Source of the DNA: Actinomycetota bacterium
GTDB lineage: Bacteria; Actinomycetota; Thermoleophilia; Gaiellales; F1-60-MAGs149
Assembly: GCA_016870485.1 (NCBI GenBank)
Contig: VGBM01000011.1
Coordinates: forward strand, 1 to 56,594
Reading direction: 5' to 3'
Length of the DNA: 56,594 nucleotides
The notes under the pieces were generated by a model that searched no databases, was not told the origin of the DNA, and saw only the letters and a list, made by a program, of their open reading frames with translations. Below, piece after piece: positions 21,701 through 29,686 of the stretch (its first letter is position 1; each line of letters opens with the position of its first letter). Made by a program: the position numbers and the translations under genes.

Positions 21701-22261
21701 ATGCGGCCGCGCTCCGACCCCGCGCTCCTCGCGCACTGGGCGGCGGTGCGCACCGCCCTCGACCTACCCGTCGACGCCGCGTGGACGGCGATGCCGTTCG
21801 CCGAGCCGGACGAGGCCGTCGACGGCTTCGACGCCGCGGCGATGGACGCGCTCGCGGACCTCGCGGCCCGCTCCATGAAGCGCGGCACCTGCCACCTGCT
21901 CGAGCAGTTCCACCGGGACGGGTTCCCGCTGCGCAGCCCCGGCGACCACTGGACGGTCCTGCGCGCGGACGGCGCCCCGGCCTGCACGGTGCGCCTGATC
22001 GCCGTCGTCGTCCTGCCGTACGCGGACGTCGGCCCGGCCTTCGCGGCGCTCGAGGGGCCCGAGGGCGGCGTCGCCCCGACCCTGGCCGCCTGGCGGCGCG
22101 GCCACGGCGCGTTCTTCGCGGGGCAGTGCGCGCGCTGGGGCATCCCGTTCGACCCGTCGCTCGAGGTCGTCTGCGAGGCCTTCGTGACCGTCCACAGCGA
22201 CGCCTGGCCCGTGACGCTCGACCCGGACGACCGCTGGTCGGCCGGAAGCGACCGCTCGTAG
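21701..22261 (+). CDS. ASCH domain protein
   Basis: 186 residues. The layout matches bacterial ASCH (ASC-1 homology) proteins: a helical N-terminus (ALLAHWAAVRTAL), KRGTCHLLEQFHRDG, PGDHWTVLRADGAPACTVRL, VLPYADVGPAFAALEG and AAWRRGHGAFFAGQCARWG before VVCEAFVTVH. ASCH domains have a PUA-like fold that binds RNA or modified nucleosides; some hydrolyse N4-acetylcytidine. The actual role is unknown. It starts 6 nt after the PAP2 stop, in the same transcript. Confidence 0.8.
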   Translation: MRPRSDPALLAHWAAVRTALDLPVDAAWTAMPFAEPDEAVDGFDAAAMDALADLAARSMKRGTCHLLEQFHRDGFPLRSPGDHWTVLRADGAPACTVRLIAVVVLPYADVGPAFAALEGPEGGVAPTLAAWRRGHGAFFAGQCARWGIPFDPSLEVVCEAFVTVHSDAWPVTLDPDDRWSAGSDRS

Positions 22262-22292
22262 GACCCCGCAGCCCCGCCGCGGGCCCGCGGCC

Positions 22293-22298
22293 TACGGT
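22293..22298 (+). promoter_or_regulatory. -10 box TACGGT of a leaderless promoter
   Basis: TACGGT ends 6 nt before GTG 22305, with no ribosome-binding site between. Confidence 0.5.
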
Positions 22299-22304
22299 GC
22301 GCGC

Positions 22305-22898
22305 GTGGGAGTCGAGCGCCTGCAGCAGGAGTACACCGACGGGACGCGCCGCGTGATCGCGGGCGTGATGGACCGCGCGACCCGGATCCCGGTCAGCGCG
22401 AACCAGGTCACGGTCGCCGGCTTCCTGATCAACGTCGTGGCCGCCGTCCTCGTCTACCGCGAGGCGTTCATCGCCGGCGGCGTCGTCTTCCTGATCGGCT
22501 CGATCCTCGACATCTTCGACGGCGCCGTCGCCCGCGCCCGCGGCGAGGCCGGCCCCAAGGGCGCGATCATCGACTCGGTCCTCGACCGCTTCTCCGAGGC
22601 GATCATGTTCGTCGCGCTCGCCCTCGTGTTCGCCCGCGACGGCAACGAGGTCGCCGTCGCCGCCGTGATCATCGCGCTCGCCTCGTCGCTCCTGACCTCG
22701 TACCTGCGCGCCAAGGCCGAGTCGCTCGGTCTCGACGGCACGCACGGCCTGATGGCCCGCGCCGAGCGCGTCGTCCTGATCGCCGCGGCGCTCCTCTTCG
22801 CCCCGCTCGGCGCCCTGCCGTGGGGCATCATCCTGCTCGCCATCCTGTCGACCATCACCGTCCTGCAGCGTGCCCGGCACGTCCTGCGCCAGCTCTAG
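22305..22898 (+). CDS. CDP-alcohol phosphatidyltransferase, probable phosphatidylinositol-phosphate synthase
   Basis: 197-residue membrane enzyme that joins CDP-diacylglycerol to an alcohol phosphate. The full CDP-alcohol motif is present: D-x2-DG-x2-AR-x8-G-x3-D-x3-D in [12 protein letters not shown] followed by [10 protein letters not shown]. Five to six helices follow ([63 protein letters not shown]). The next gene, 29 nt downstream, makes inositol phosphate, which in actinobacteria is the acceptor for phosphatidylinositol-phosphate synthase, so that activity is the most likely. Phosphatidylglycerophosphate synthase is the alternative. Confidence 0.85.
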   Translation: MGVERLQQEYTDGTRRVIAGVMDRATRIPVSANQVTVAGFLINVVAAVLVYREAFIAGGVVFLIGSILDIFDGAVARARGEAGPKGAIIDSVLDRFSEAIMFVALALVFARDGNEVAVAAVIIALASSLLTSYLRAKAESLGLDGTHGLMARAERVVLIAAALLFAPLGALPWGIILLAILSTITVLQRARHVLRQL

Positions 22899-22927
22899 CA
22901 CCGCCTACCACCCGGAGGATCCTGATC

Positions 22928-24160
22928 GTGGCAGCTTCGAAGAACGGCAACGGCCATCGCCCGAGCGGCGGCAAGGTCCGCGTTGCCATCGTCGGCGTCG
23001 GCAACTGCGCCTCGTCCCTCGTCCAGGGCGTCGAGTACTACAAGAACGCCTCCCCGGACGAGGAGGTGCCCGGGCTGATGCACGTCAACCTGGGCGGGTA
23101 CCACATCCGCGACATCGAGTTCGTCGCGGCGTTCGACGTCGACAAGCAGAAGGTCGGCAAGGACCTCTCCGACGCGATCTTCTCCGGCCAGAACAACACC
23201 GTGAAGTTCGCCAACGTGCCGAAGACGGGCGTCAAGGTCCACCGCGGCATGACGCACGACGGCATCGGCAAGTACCTGTCGCAGGTGATCGAGAAGGCGC
23301 CGGGCGAGACCGCCGACGTCGTCGGGATCCTCAGGCAGACGAAGGCGGACGTCATCGTCTCGTACCTGCCCGTCGGCTCCGAGGAGGCGACGAAGTGGTA
23401 CGTCGAGCAGGCGCTCGCCGCCGGCGTCGCGTTCGTCAACAACATCCCCGTCTTCATCGCCCGCGAGCCCTACTGGGCGAAGCGCTTCAAGCAGGCGGGC
23501 GTGCCGATCATCGGCGACGACATCAAGAGCCAGGTCGGCGCGACGATCGCGCACCGCATCCTCGCGACGCTGTTCGAGGACCGCGGCGTGCACCTCGAAC
23601 GCACGTACCAGCTCAACGTCGGCGGCAACACCGACTTCCTGAACATGCTTGAGCGCGAGCGCCTCGAGTCGAAGAAGATCTCCAAGACGAACGCGGTCAC
23701 CAGCCAGATCGACCACGACATGGGGGCGGACAACGTGCACATCGGCCCGTCGGACCACGTGCCGTGGCTGACGGACCGCAAGTGGGCGTACATCCGCCTC
23801 GAGGGCCGCGCCTTCGGCGACGTGCCCCTCAACTGCGAGATGAAGCTCGAGGTCTGGGACTCCCCGAACTCGGCCGGCATCGTGATCGACGCCGTGCGCC
23901 TGATCAAGCTCGCCCTCGACCACGGCATCTCGGGCCCGCTCGAGTGGCCGTCCGCGTACCTGATGAAGTCGCCGCCGGTCCAGCACCGCGACGAGATCGC
24001 GCGCGAGGAGGTCGAGGCCTTCATCCGCAAGTACGGCAAGAGGGGCTCGACCGCCCGGCGCACCGTCAAGACCGCGGTCAAGGCGGCCACCAAGGCGAAG
24101 GCCAAGGCGACGCCGGTCGCCAAGGCCGCGGCGAAGGCCAAGCCGCGCGCCAAGCGCTAG
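22928..24160 (+). CDS. ino1: Myo-inositol-1-phosphate synthase, actinobacterial type, with Lys/Ala tail
   Basis: Converts glucose-6-phosphate to inositol-1-phosphate with NAD. The Rossmann motif is [70 protein letters not shown] and [10 protein letters not shown] are the family's NAD and active-site segments. The enzyme proper ends near residue 378; the last ~33 residues are Lys/Ala/Thr rich ([20 protein letters not shown]), like histone H1 tails, and are not part of the fold. GTG 22928 is chosen because GGAGG lies 9 nt upstream; an ATG at 22820 would be inside the previous gene. Confidence 0.93.
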   Translation: MAASKNGNGHRPSGGKVRVAIVGVGNCASSLVQGVEYYKNASPDEEVPGLMHVNLGGYHIRDIEFVAAFDVDKQKVGKDLSDAIFSGQNNTVKFANVPKTGVKVHRGMTHDGIGKYLSQVIEKAPGETADVVGILRQTKADVIVSYLPVGSEEATKWYVEQALAAGVAFVNNIPVFIAREPYWAKRFKQAGVPIIGDDIKSQVGATIAHRILATLFEDRGVHLERTYQLNVGGNTDFLNMLERERLESKKISKTNAVTSQIDHDMGADNVHIGPSDHVPWLTDRKWAYIRLEGRAFGDVPLNCEMKLEVWDSPNSAGIVIDAVRLIKLALDHGISGPLEWPSAYLMKSPPVQHRDEIAREEVEAFIRKYGKRGSTARRTVKTAVKAATKAKAKATPVAKAAAKAKPRAKR

Positions 24161-24248
24161 CGGCGCCCCGCACGACCGCTCCCCCCGACGCGGCAGGCGG
24201 CCCGGACCACGGTCCGGCCGCCCGCCGCTCGTCGTTCGCGGGGAGCGC

Positions 24249-24254
24249 TACCGT
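24249..24254 (+). promoter_or_regulatory. -10 box TACCGT of a leaderless promoter
   Basis: TACCGT ends 7 nt before ATG 24262. Confidence 0.5.
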
Positions 24255-24261
24255 GAGGGCC

Positions 24262-25401
24262 ATGCGCATCTGCGTGATCGCGCCCACCGCGCTCGACCGC
24301 CCCGATCCCGCGGCCACGGCCGCGCACGCCCTGGCCGAGGCCCTCGCCGACCTCGGCGTCGAGGCGCTGCTCGTCGGGCCGGCCCGCCACCCGGACCTCC
24401 TGACGGAGGGCCGCCTCACGGTGCGCGCCCTCGAGCGCTCCGGTCCCGCGGCGCTCGCGCCGACCGGCCCGGGGCCGCGCACGGTCGCGGTCGGCCTCGC
24501 GCGGCCGCGCACGTGGGCCGCGGACGCCGCCCTGCGACGCATCCTGCGCGGCGGCGGCCTCGACCTCGCCGTCCTCGTCGGCGACGAGGAGGGCTGGGTC
24601 GCAGCCACGGCGCTGGCCGCCGCGCCGACGCTCGAGCGCGTCGGCACGACGGCCCCGAAGCGCACCGCGAAGGCCATGGCGGAGTTCGCCCGCGGCGAGG
24701 CCCGCGCGCCGTCCCCGCTCGCGCCCGCGGATCCGATCCTGGCTGACTTCCACCTGCACAGCGTCCACTCGCACGACTGCTCGACGGGGATCGACGAGCT
24801 CTGCGAGCGGGCCCTCGCGCTCGGCCTCGGCGCCCTCTGCGTGACCGATCACGACACGGTGGCCGGCGGCTACGCGGCCCGTGCCCACGTCGAGGCCCAC
24901 GGCATCGGCCTCGAGATCGCGCCCTCGAGCGAGGTCAAGAGCCGCACGGGCGAGGTGATCGGCATCTACCTGCCCGAGGACGTGCCGCCCGGCCTGCCGT
25001 TCGCCGACACCGTCGAGGCGCTGCGCGACCTCGGCGCCTTCGTCTACGTGCCGCACCCCTTCGCCGGCTTCCACGCGATCCCCGACGCCGCGCTGCTCGA
25101 GCGGCTCGCGCCCCTGATCGACGCGCTCGAGGTCACCAACGGCCGCCTCGCCCGCGAGTCCTTCAACGACCAGGCGCTCGCCTTCGCGACGCGCCTCGGG
25201 CTGCCACAGGGCGCGGGCTCCGACGCGCACGTGGCGGCGGGGCTCTTCACCGCCGGCCTCGAGCTGCCGGCCTTCCACGACCCGGCCTCGCTCGCGCTCG
25301 CCCTCGGCGGTGCCCGCGTCGTTCGCCACCCCCGCAGCTTCCTCGCCCTGCAGGCCCGCAAGTGGCTGCGCACAAGGAGGACCCCCGCGCACGCCGAATG
25401 A
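24262..25401 (+). CDS. PHP-domain phosphoesterase with glycosyltransferase-like N-terminal domain
   Basis: 379 residues in two parts. Residues 1-150 look like the N-terminal half of a GT4 glycosyltransferase (MRICVIAPTALDRPDPAATA, LAEALADLGVEALLVGPA) without the nucleotide-sugar half. From about 160 a complete PHP domain follows: ADFHLHSVHSHDCSTG (metal-binding HxH), GALCVTDHDTVAGG, IAPSSEVKSRTGEVIG, VYVPHPFAG and GAGSDAHV. PHP domains are metal phosphoesterases acting on small phosphates or nucleic acids. This pairing occurs next to glycolipid genes in actinobacteria; a role in inositol-lipid glycosylation is a guess. Confidence 0.8.
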   Translation: MRICVIAPTALDRPDPAATAAHALAEALADLGVEALLVGPARHPDLLTEGRLTVRALERSGPAALAPTGPGPRTVAVGLARPRTWAADAALRRILRGGGLDLAVLVGDEEGWVAATALAAAPTLERVGTTAPKRTAKAMAEFARGEARAPSPLAPADPILADFHLHSVHSHDCSTGIDELCERALALGLGALCVTDHDTVAGGYAARAHVEAHGIGLEIAPSSEVKSRTGEVIGIYLPEDVPPGLPFADTVEALRDLGAFVYVPHPFAGFHAIPDAALLERLAPLIDALEVTNGRLARESFNDQALAFATRLGLPQGAGSDAHVAAGLFTAGLELPAFHDPASLALALGGARVVRHPRSFLALQARKWLRTRRTPAHAE

Positions 25402-25414
25402 CGGCCCAAGCGCC

Positions 25415-26017
25415 GTGGCTGACTCCGACGAGATCTCCGAGCGGTACCTGGCCCGCGCCATCAAGGCGCTGAACGCGCTGAACGACGACATCGCCGACGC
25501 GGGCGACGACGACCCCGCCGACGGCCCCGTGGTGGGGTCGGGCGTCCCCAACGCGGACATCATGCTGCTGAAGGCGCGCCCGCGCCCGTCGGAGATCGCC
25601 GAGGGCGTCGCCTTCTTCGGCCGCGCCGGCGCCGCGATCCTCAAGAGCATCACGCGGGTCGGCATCGACCCGCTCCTGATCTACGGCACCAACTGCGCCA
25701 AGCGGGCCTCCGACGACCTCACCCGGAAGGACGGGCCACCGGCGCAGTTCCTGCTGCGCGAGATCCAGATCATCGAGCCCAAGATCATCGTCTGCCTCGG
25801 CGAGGAGACGGCCGAGTTCGTGAACCGGATCCGCGTGCCCCTGGCCCAGCCGCTCGACCCGGAGCGCCTCGGCGAGGTGCAGGAGCTGACGCCGACGATC
25901 GAGGCCCTCGTGACGCCCGACATCGACGAGTCGCTCGACGACGAGTCGGCCAAACGGCGCTTCTGGCGGGCGTTCCGAGAGCTCGGCCGCTGGCACGACG
26001 CGCTGCCGCCGTACTGA
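25415..26017 (+). CDS. Uracil-DNA glycosylase-fold protein with altered active site
   Basis: 200 residues. The order GSGVPNADIMLLKARP, VAFFGRAGAAILKSI, LIYGTNCAKRASDD, then LLREIQIIEPKIIVCLG parallels family 4/5 UDGs (GExPG, PFVGRAG, YITNVVKCRP, LRPKxxVxLG). But the catalytic first motif GExPGxxED is replaced, the second is FFGRAG, and no set of four Cys for a 4Fe-4S cluster is seen. The C-terminal histidine motif is also not evident. So it probably has the UDG fold but not classical uracil excision. GTG start is 13 nt after the PHP gene. Confidence 0.65.
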   Translation: MADSDEISERYLARAIKALNALNDDIADAGDDDPADGPVVGSGVPNADIMLLKARPRPSEIAEGVAFFGRAGAAILKSITRVGIDPLLIYGTNCAKRASDDLTRKDGPPAQFLLREIQIIEPKIIVCLGEETAEFVNRIRVPLAQPLDPERLGEVQELTPTIEALVTPDIDESLDDESAKRRFWRAFRELGRWHDALPPY

Positions 26018-26027
26018 GCGCGAGGGA

Positions 26028-27401
26028 TCAGGCGCGCACGAACCGCGCCACGCACTCGACGTGCGGCGTGTGCGGGAACATGTCGACGGGACGCACCGAC
26101 TCGAGCCGGTAGCCGCCCTCGACGAGCAGGACGGCGTTGCCGGCCAGGGTCGTCGGGTTGCACGACACGTACACGATCGCCTCGGCCCCGAGCTCGAGCA
26201 CGCGGCGCACGGCCTTGGGGGTCAGGCCGGTCCGCGGCGGGTCGACGACGACGAGGTCGGGCAGCGGCGCGCCCGCCTCGACGAGCGGCGCCACCGCCTT
26301 GGCCACGTCGCCCGTGATGAACTCCGCGTTCGCGATCCCGTTGCGCGTGGCGTTCGCCTGGGCCCCCTCGACCGCCTCCGGCACGACCTCGATGCCGACC
26401 ACGCGGCCCGCGTCGCGGGCCAGCGCGAGGCCGATCGAGCCGATCCCCGAGTAGAGGTCCCAGACGACCTCCGCACCCGTCAGGCGGGCCTCCTCGATCG
26501 CGATGCCGTAGAGGCGCTCGCACATCACGGTGTTCGTCTGCAGGAAGCCGTTCCACGGCACGTGCAGCTCGAGCCCGAGGATCTCCTCGCGGTGGTGGTC
26601 GCGGCCGTGCACGACCTCCGTCGGGTGGCCGCGCGTCGCCTCCGCCATGCCGCTGTTGCGCTGGTGCAGCAGGCCCACGAGACCGGGCACCCGCTCGACG
26701 AGCTCGTCGACGAGGTTGGCGCGCCGCGGCAGGTCGACGTCGGACGTGACGAGCACGAGCAGCACCTCGCCCGTGCGCTCCGAGTGCCGGATCACGAGGT
26801 TGCGCAGGTGCCCCTCGTGGAGGCGCTGGTCGTAGGCCTCGAGCCCCGAGGCCCGCGCCCAGTCCTGCACCGCGTCCTTGGCCGCGTTGGGGGCGTCCCC
26901 GACGAGGAAGCAGCGGTCGACGCCGAGCACCTCATCCCAGCGCCCCGCGCGGTGGTAGCCGAGGGTCGGGCCGAGGTCGGGGTCCTGCGTGAACGTCAGC
27001 TCGACCTTGTTGCGGTAGCCGAGCGTGTCGTCCGCGCCCGAGATCGGGGCGATCGGCACGTCCGGCAGGTGCGCGATGCGGTCGATCGCGTCGCGCACCA
27101 TCCGCTCCTTCTCGACCAGCTGCGCCGGGTAGGCGAGGGCCTGCCAGCGGCAGCCGCCGCACGCGCCGACGTGCGGGCAGGTCGGCTCGACGCGGTCGGG
27201 GCCGGGCGCCAGCAGCTCGAGCACGTCGGCCTCGCCGTGGCGGCGGCGCGCCGAACGCAGCCGCACCCGCACGCGGTCGCCCGGCAGCGCGCGGTCCACG
27301 AAGACCACGTAGCCGTCGATCCGGGCGACGCCGCGCCCGCCGGTCGCCAGGGACTCGATCGCCACCTCGGCCGTATCTCCGCGCGAGGGACGGTCCGCCA
27401 C
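26028..27401 (-). CDS. RNA (uracil-C5)-methyltransferase, TrmA/RlmD family
   Basis: 457 residues. An N-terminal TRAM domain (VAIESLATGGRGVARIDGYVV) is followed by an iron-sulfur Cys set in CPHVGACGGCRWQ plus Cys in VDRCFLVGD, then the SAM-dependent fold (VWDLYSGIGSIGLALA, GIEVVPEAVEGA) and the catalytic segment VVDPPRTGL with VYVSCNPTTLAGN, whose Cys attacks uracil. This is the pattern of RlmD (23S m5U1939) and related RlmCD enzymes; the exact site is not certain. GTG start 27401 has a TAGGAT box 7 nt upstream. Confidence 0.92.
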   Translation of the reverse strand: MADRPSRGDTAEVAIESLATGGRGVARIDGYVVFVDRALPGDRVRVRLRSARRRHGEADVLELLAPGPDRVEPTCPHVGACGGCRWQALAYPAQLVEKERMVRDAIDRIAHLPDVPIAPISGADDTLGYRNKVELTFTQDPDLGPTLGYHRAGRWDEVLGVDRCFLVGDAPNAAKDAVQDWARASGLEAYDQRLHEGHLRNLVIRHSERTGEVLLVLVTSDVDLPRRANLVDELVERVPGLVGLLHQRNSGMAEATRGHPTEVVHGRDHHREEILGLELHVPWNGFLQTNTVMCERLYGIAIEEARLTGAEVVWDLYSGIGSIGLALARDAGRVVGIEVVPEAVEGAQANATRNGIANAEFITGDVAKAVAPLVEAGAPLPDLVVVDPPRTGLTPKAVRRVLELGAEAIVYVSCNPTTLAGNAVLLVEGGYRLESVRPVDMFPHTPHVECVARFVRA

Positions 27402-27408
27402 GCGGGGG

Positions 27409-27414
27409 ATCCTA
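27409..27414 (-). promoter_or_regulatory. -10 box TAGGAT of a leaderless promoter
   Basis: On the minus strand TAGGAT ends 7 nt before GTG 27401. The box overlaps the stop codon of the upstream gene (27412-27414). Confidence 0.55.
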
Positions 27415-27786
27415 CGCGAGCGGCGGCTCGGCGGATCCGGTGATCGCGTCGAAGGCGCGGTCGAGGTCGAGCCGCTCGGCGACCGCCTCGGCCGAGCGGG
27501 CGAGGTCGCCGGCCGCCGCCATCAGGGGTCCCGGCGGCACGGGATGCTCGGGGACCGCGCCGCGCACGGCCAGGGCGGCCTCGGCGACGCGCCGCCACAG
27601 GCCGGCCTCCGCCGCCGCGCCCGCGGCCGCCGCGGCCTCGTTGACGGCCGCATCCGCGGACGCCACCAGGACGACGAGGTCGACCGGCGGCGACCACGTC
27701 TCGGAGAGGTGGAGGGCGAGCGCGTCACGCGCCATCAGGGCGGCGGCGCGCCGCTCGGCGAGGCTCGCACCGGGACCGGTCAGCAC
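27412..27786 (-). CDS. Small hypothetical helical protein
   Basis: 124 residues, Ala-rich and predicted largely alpha-helical (AERRAAALMARDALALHLSE, DAAVNEAAAAAGAAAEAGLW). No motif recognised and no signal peptide or membrane segment. Support for a real gene comes from a TAGCCT box exactly 6 nt before GTG 27786, the arrangement seen at other leaderless genes here, and from its position 10 nt upstream of the methyltransferase gene. Confidence 0.5.
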   Translation of the reverse strand: MLTGPGASLAERRAAALMARDALALHLSETWSPPVDLVVLVASADAAVNEAAAAAGAAAEAGLWRRVAEAALAVRGAVPEHPVPPGPLMAAAGDLARSAEAVAERLDLDRAFDAITGSAEPPLA

Positions 27787-27792
27787 GCGCCG

Positions 27793-27798
27793 AGGCTA
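27793..27798 (-). promoter_or_regulatory. -10 box TAGCCT of a leaderless promoter
   Basis: On the minus strand TAGCCT ends 6 nt before GTG 27786. Confidence 0.45.
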
Positions 27799-27823
27799 GC
27801 ACCCCGGCGCGTGCCGCACGGCT

Positions 27824-28009
27824 TTAGCCCGCGGTCTTCGGCTTGCTCTTGCCCATGATCAGCAGCACGATCAGGGCGATGAGCGGGAAGAAGAACCCCA
27901 AGATCGCCCACAGCGGCTGGCTGCGGTCGCGCGCCCCGGCCAGGTTCCAGCACACGGCCGCGAAGACCAGTGCGATCACCAGGGCGATGAGATAGGACAC
28001 CCATTCCAT
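27824..28009 (-). CDS. Small two-helix membrane protein with WAILGFFF motif
   Basis: 61 residues. Helix one is YLIALVIALVFAAVCW, then AGARDRSQP, then helix two WAILGFFFPLIALIVLLIMG and a Lys-rich end (KSKPKTAG). The shape is like small PLDc_N-type or phage-holin-like membrane proteins, but no function can be given. A strong GAGGAGG lies upstream of ATG 28009. A related segment is found just upstream (28060-28167). Confidence 0.65.
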   Translation of the reverse strand: MEWVSYLIALVIALVFAAVCWNLAGARDRSQPLWAILGFFFPLIALIVLLIMGKSKPKTAG

Positions 28010-28059
28010 CGTTACCCGTCCTCCTCGGGACTGCGCCGCGGCTGCGGCGCACCCGCAGG

Positions 28060-28167
28060 CTACGCTCCCGGCTGGACGAACCCCTGGGCCTTCTGCTTCT
28101 TGCCGATGATCAGCCGAACGATCAGCGCGAGGATCGCAAAGAAGAAGCCGAGGATCGCCCACACCAC
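28060..28167 (-). pseudogene. Possible truncated paralogue of the WAILGFFF membrane protein
   Basis: The frame ending at 28060 encodes WAILGFFFAILALIVRLIIG followed by KKQKAQGF, closely parallel to helix two and tail of the neighbouring 27824-28009 protein; before it GRRNRHRV parallels GARDRSQP. The first helix is missing, and the only start codon close by (GTG 28167) gives 35 residues. Either a decayed tandem duplicate or a minimal single-helix protein. Confidence 0.4.
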
Positions 28168-28237
28168 GCGGTGGCGGTTGCGGCGCCCGACGAGGCTCGC
28201 TCCGGGCCGCCGGACTGTACGCCCACGGGCGGACGGA

Positions 28238-29047
28238 CTACTGGATCGTCGGCTCGGCGGGGGCGGTGACGACCCGCCCGTCGACCCACTCGGCGTTGGC
28301 GTACAGCGTCTCGGCCCGGGGAACGAGCCGCCCGTCCCGACCGGGCACCAGGTCGTGCAGGTCGAAGCGCCGGGCCACGAGGTCGATGTCGACGCGGTAG
28401 TCGCGGACGCCCTGCGGCCACGAGAAGGCAATCAGCACGGGGCGCGGCAGGTCGGCGCCGACGACGTCGATGCGCACGCCGGGCGTGCCGTGCAGGCCGA
28501 CGAGCAGGCCGATCGTGGCCGCCTGCGGCGAGCGGTTGAAGACCTCGGCCGCGATGCCGGCCAGGTAGACCTCGTCGGCCTCGCGGCGGCGCGCCCGCAG
28601 GATCGCCTGCTGCGCGGTGCGCGACTCCTCGAGGTCGTGCAGGGCCTGCTCGCGACGGCGCTCGGCCTCGGCGAGCGCGGCGCGCAGGGCGGCGCCCTCC
28701 GCCTCGGCGTCGGCGAGGCGGGCGGCGAGCGTCTCGAGCTCCGTCTCGCGCTCCGTGGTGTGCTCGCGGGTGTCCTCGAGGGTGTCGATCGTGGTGGTCA
28801 GCTGGCTGCGCAGGGTCGTCACCTCGGCCTGCAGGAGGCGCACCGCCCGGTCGGCGTCGTCGGCGCTCTGCGCCGCGACCGGCGCCGGGTCCTCATGTCG
28901 CTCCCAGCCGCTGCGCTCCGCGCGCTCAACGCAGAGGGGGCAGACGGGGACGGGCCCGTTGCGCGGGTCCTCGAAGCGCGCGGGGCGCTCGCCGGTGAGG
29001 AGGTGCCGCCGGCAGAGGCCGCACTGGATCTCGTCAGAGCCGGGCAT
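28238..29047 (-). CDS. Zinc-ribbon and coiled-coil protein of unknown function
   Basis: 269 residues. Two Cys pairs near the N-terminus (CGLC at 9-12 and CPLC near 36) look like a zinc ribbon. Residues 60-155 form a long heptad-rich coiled coil (LQAEVTTLRSQLTTTIDTLE, then ETLAARLADAEAEGAALRAA). A globular part follows, with ADEVYLAGIAAEVFNRSP and VLIAFSWPQGVRDYRVDIDL. The frame continues upstream to 29170, but a TAGGAT box 8 nt before ATG 29047 and the start of the zinc ribbon support the shorter form. Not recognised. Confidence 0.65.
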   Translation of the reverse strand: MPGSDEIQCGLCRRHLLTGERPARFEDPRNGPVPVCPLCVERAERSGWERHEDPAPVAAQSADDADRAVRLLQAEVTTLRSQLTTTIDTLEDTREHTTERETELETLAARLADAEAEGAALRAALAEAERRREQALHDLEESRTAQQAILRARRREADEVYLAGIAAEVFNRSPQAATIGLLVGLHGTPGVRIDVVGADLPRPVLIAFSWPQGVRDYRVDIDLVARRFDLHDLVPGRDGRLVPRAETLYANAEWVDGRVVTAPAEPTIQ

Positions 29048-29055
29048 CTGCGCCG

Positions 29056-29061
29056 ATCCTA
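29056..29061 (-). promoter_or_regulatory. -10 box TAGGAT of a leaderless promoter
   Basis: On the minus strand TAGGAT ends 8 nt before ATG 29047. Confidence 0.45.
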
Positions 29062-29172
29062 TCGGATGGCCGACCCCCGCCCCCGCCCCGCAGGCAGGAA
29101 TCGGGCGCCGGACGCCGTAGGGCTCCACGCCCCGTCCCCGCACTGCCCCGTCTCCTTGGAGGAAGCACACAC

Positions 29173-29619
29173 ATGGGCACCACCGAAGTCACCCTGCTCG
29201 GATTGATCCAGATCGTCGGCTGGATCATCGTCGGCATCCGCCTGATGAACTCGTGCAACGTCGTCGGCGTCTCGAACGGCTGGCTGGCGTTCATCCCGAT
29301 CGGCAACATGACCCGCTGGGCGCGCCTCGCCGGCGCGAACCCGTGGCTCGTGCTCCTGTTCATCATCCCGATCGTCGGGCTGATCATCTCGATCGTCTGG
29401 CTGAACCGCATCTCGGAGTCCAACGGCACGAAGTCGCCGTGGCTGTGGGCCTACGTCGTGTCGCTGGTCATCGCCTACATCGGCGCGCTGGCCTTCGGCG
29501 GCACCGGCATGCTGCTGATCACGATCGTCGGCGTGCTGGTCGGCGTCGCCGCGCAGTGGATGATCTTCGACCCGGAGAAGCCGATCCGCGTCGGTGGCGC
29601 CGCCCCGGCCGCCGCCTAG
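29173..29619 (+). CDS. DUF5684-like polytopic membrane protein
   Basis: 148 residues with four hydrophobic stretches: LLGLIQIVGWIIVGIRLM, WLVLLFIIPIVGLIISIVWL, AYVVSLVIAYIGALAF and LLITIVGVLVGVAAQW. The segment NGWLAFIPIGNMTRWARLAG resembles the 'AFIPIYN' core of DUF5684 proteins. Function unknown. TTGGAGGA ribosome-binding site before ATG. Confidence 0.7.
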   Translation: MGTTEVTLLGLIQIVGWIIVGIRLMNSCNVVGVSNGWLAFIPIGNMTRWARLAGANPWLVLLFIIPIVGLIISIVWLNRISESNGTKSPWLWAYVVSLVIAYIGALAFGGTGMLLITIVGVLVGVAAQWMIFDPEKPIRVGGAAPAAA

Positions 29620-29650
29620 ACCCGCGCCGACCGATCACCGCACGACCCGC

Positions 29651-29676
29651 GGGGGCGGCGCTCCGGCGCCGCCCCC
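29651..29676. terminator. Hairpin between convergent genes
   Basis: A perfect 11-bp inverted repeat, GGGGGCGGCGC with loop TCCG, lies between the convergent ends of the DUF5684-like gene and the MFS gene. There is no T run, so it may act through structure alone in both directions. Confidence 0.55.
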
Positions 29677-29686
29677 TCCGTCGTCC

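Noticed and set aside
22820..22927. ATG 22820 as start of ino1
   Set aside because: It would lie within the CDP-alcohol transferase gene; the GGAGG site and family N-terminus point to GTG 22928.
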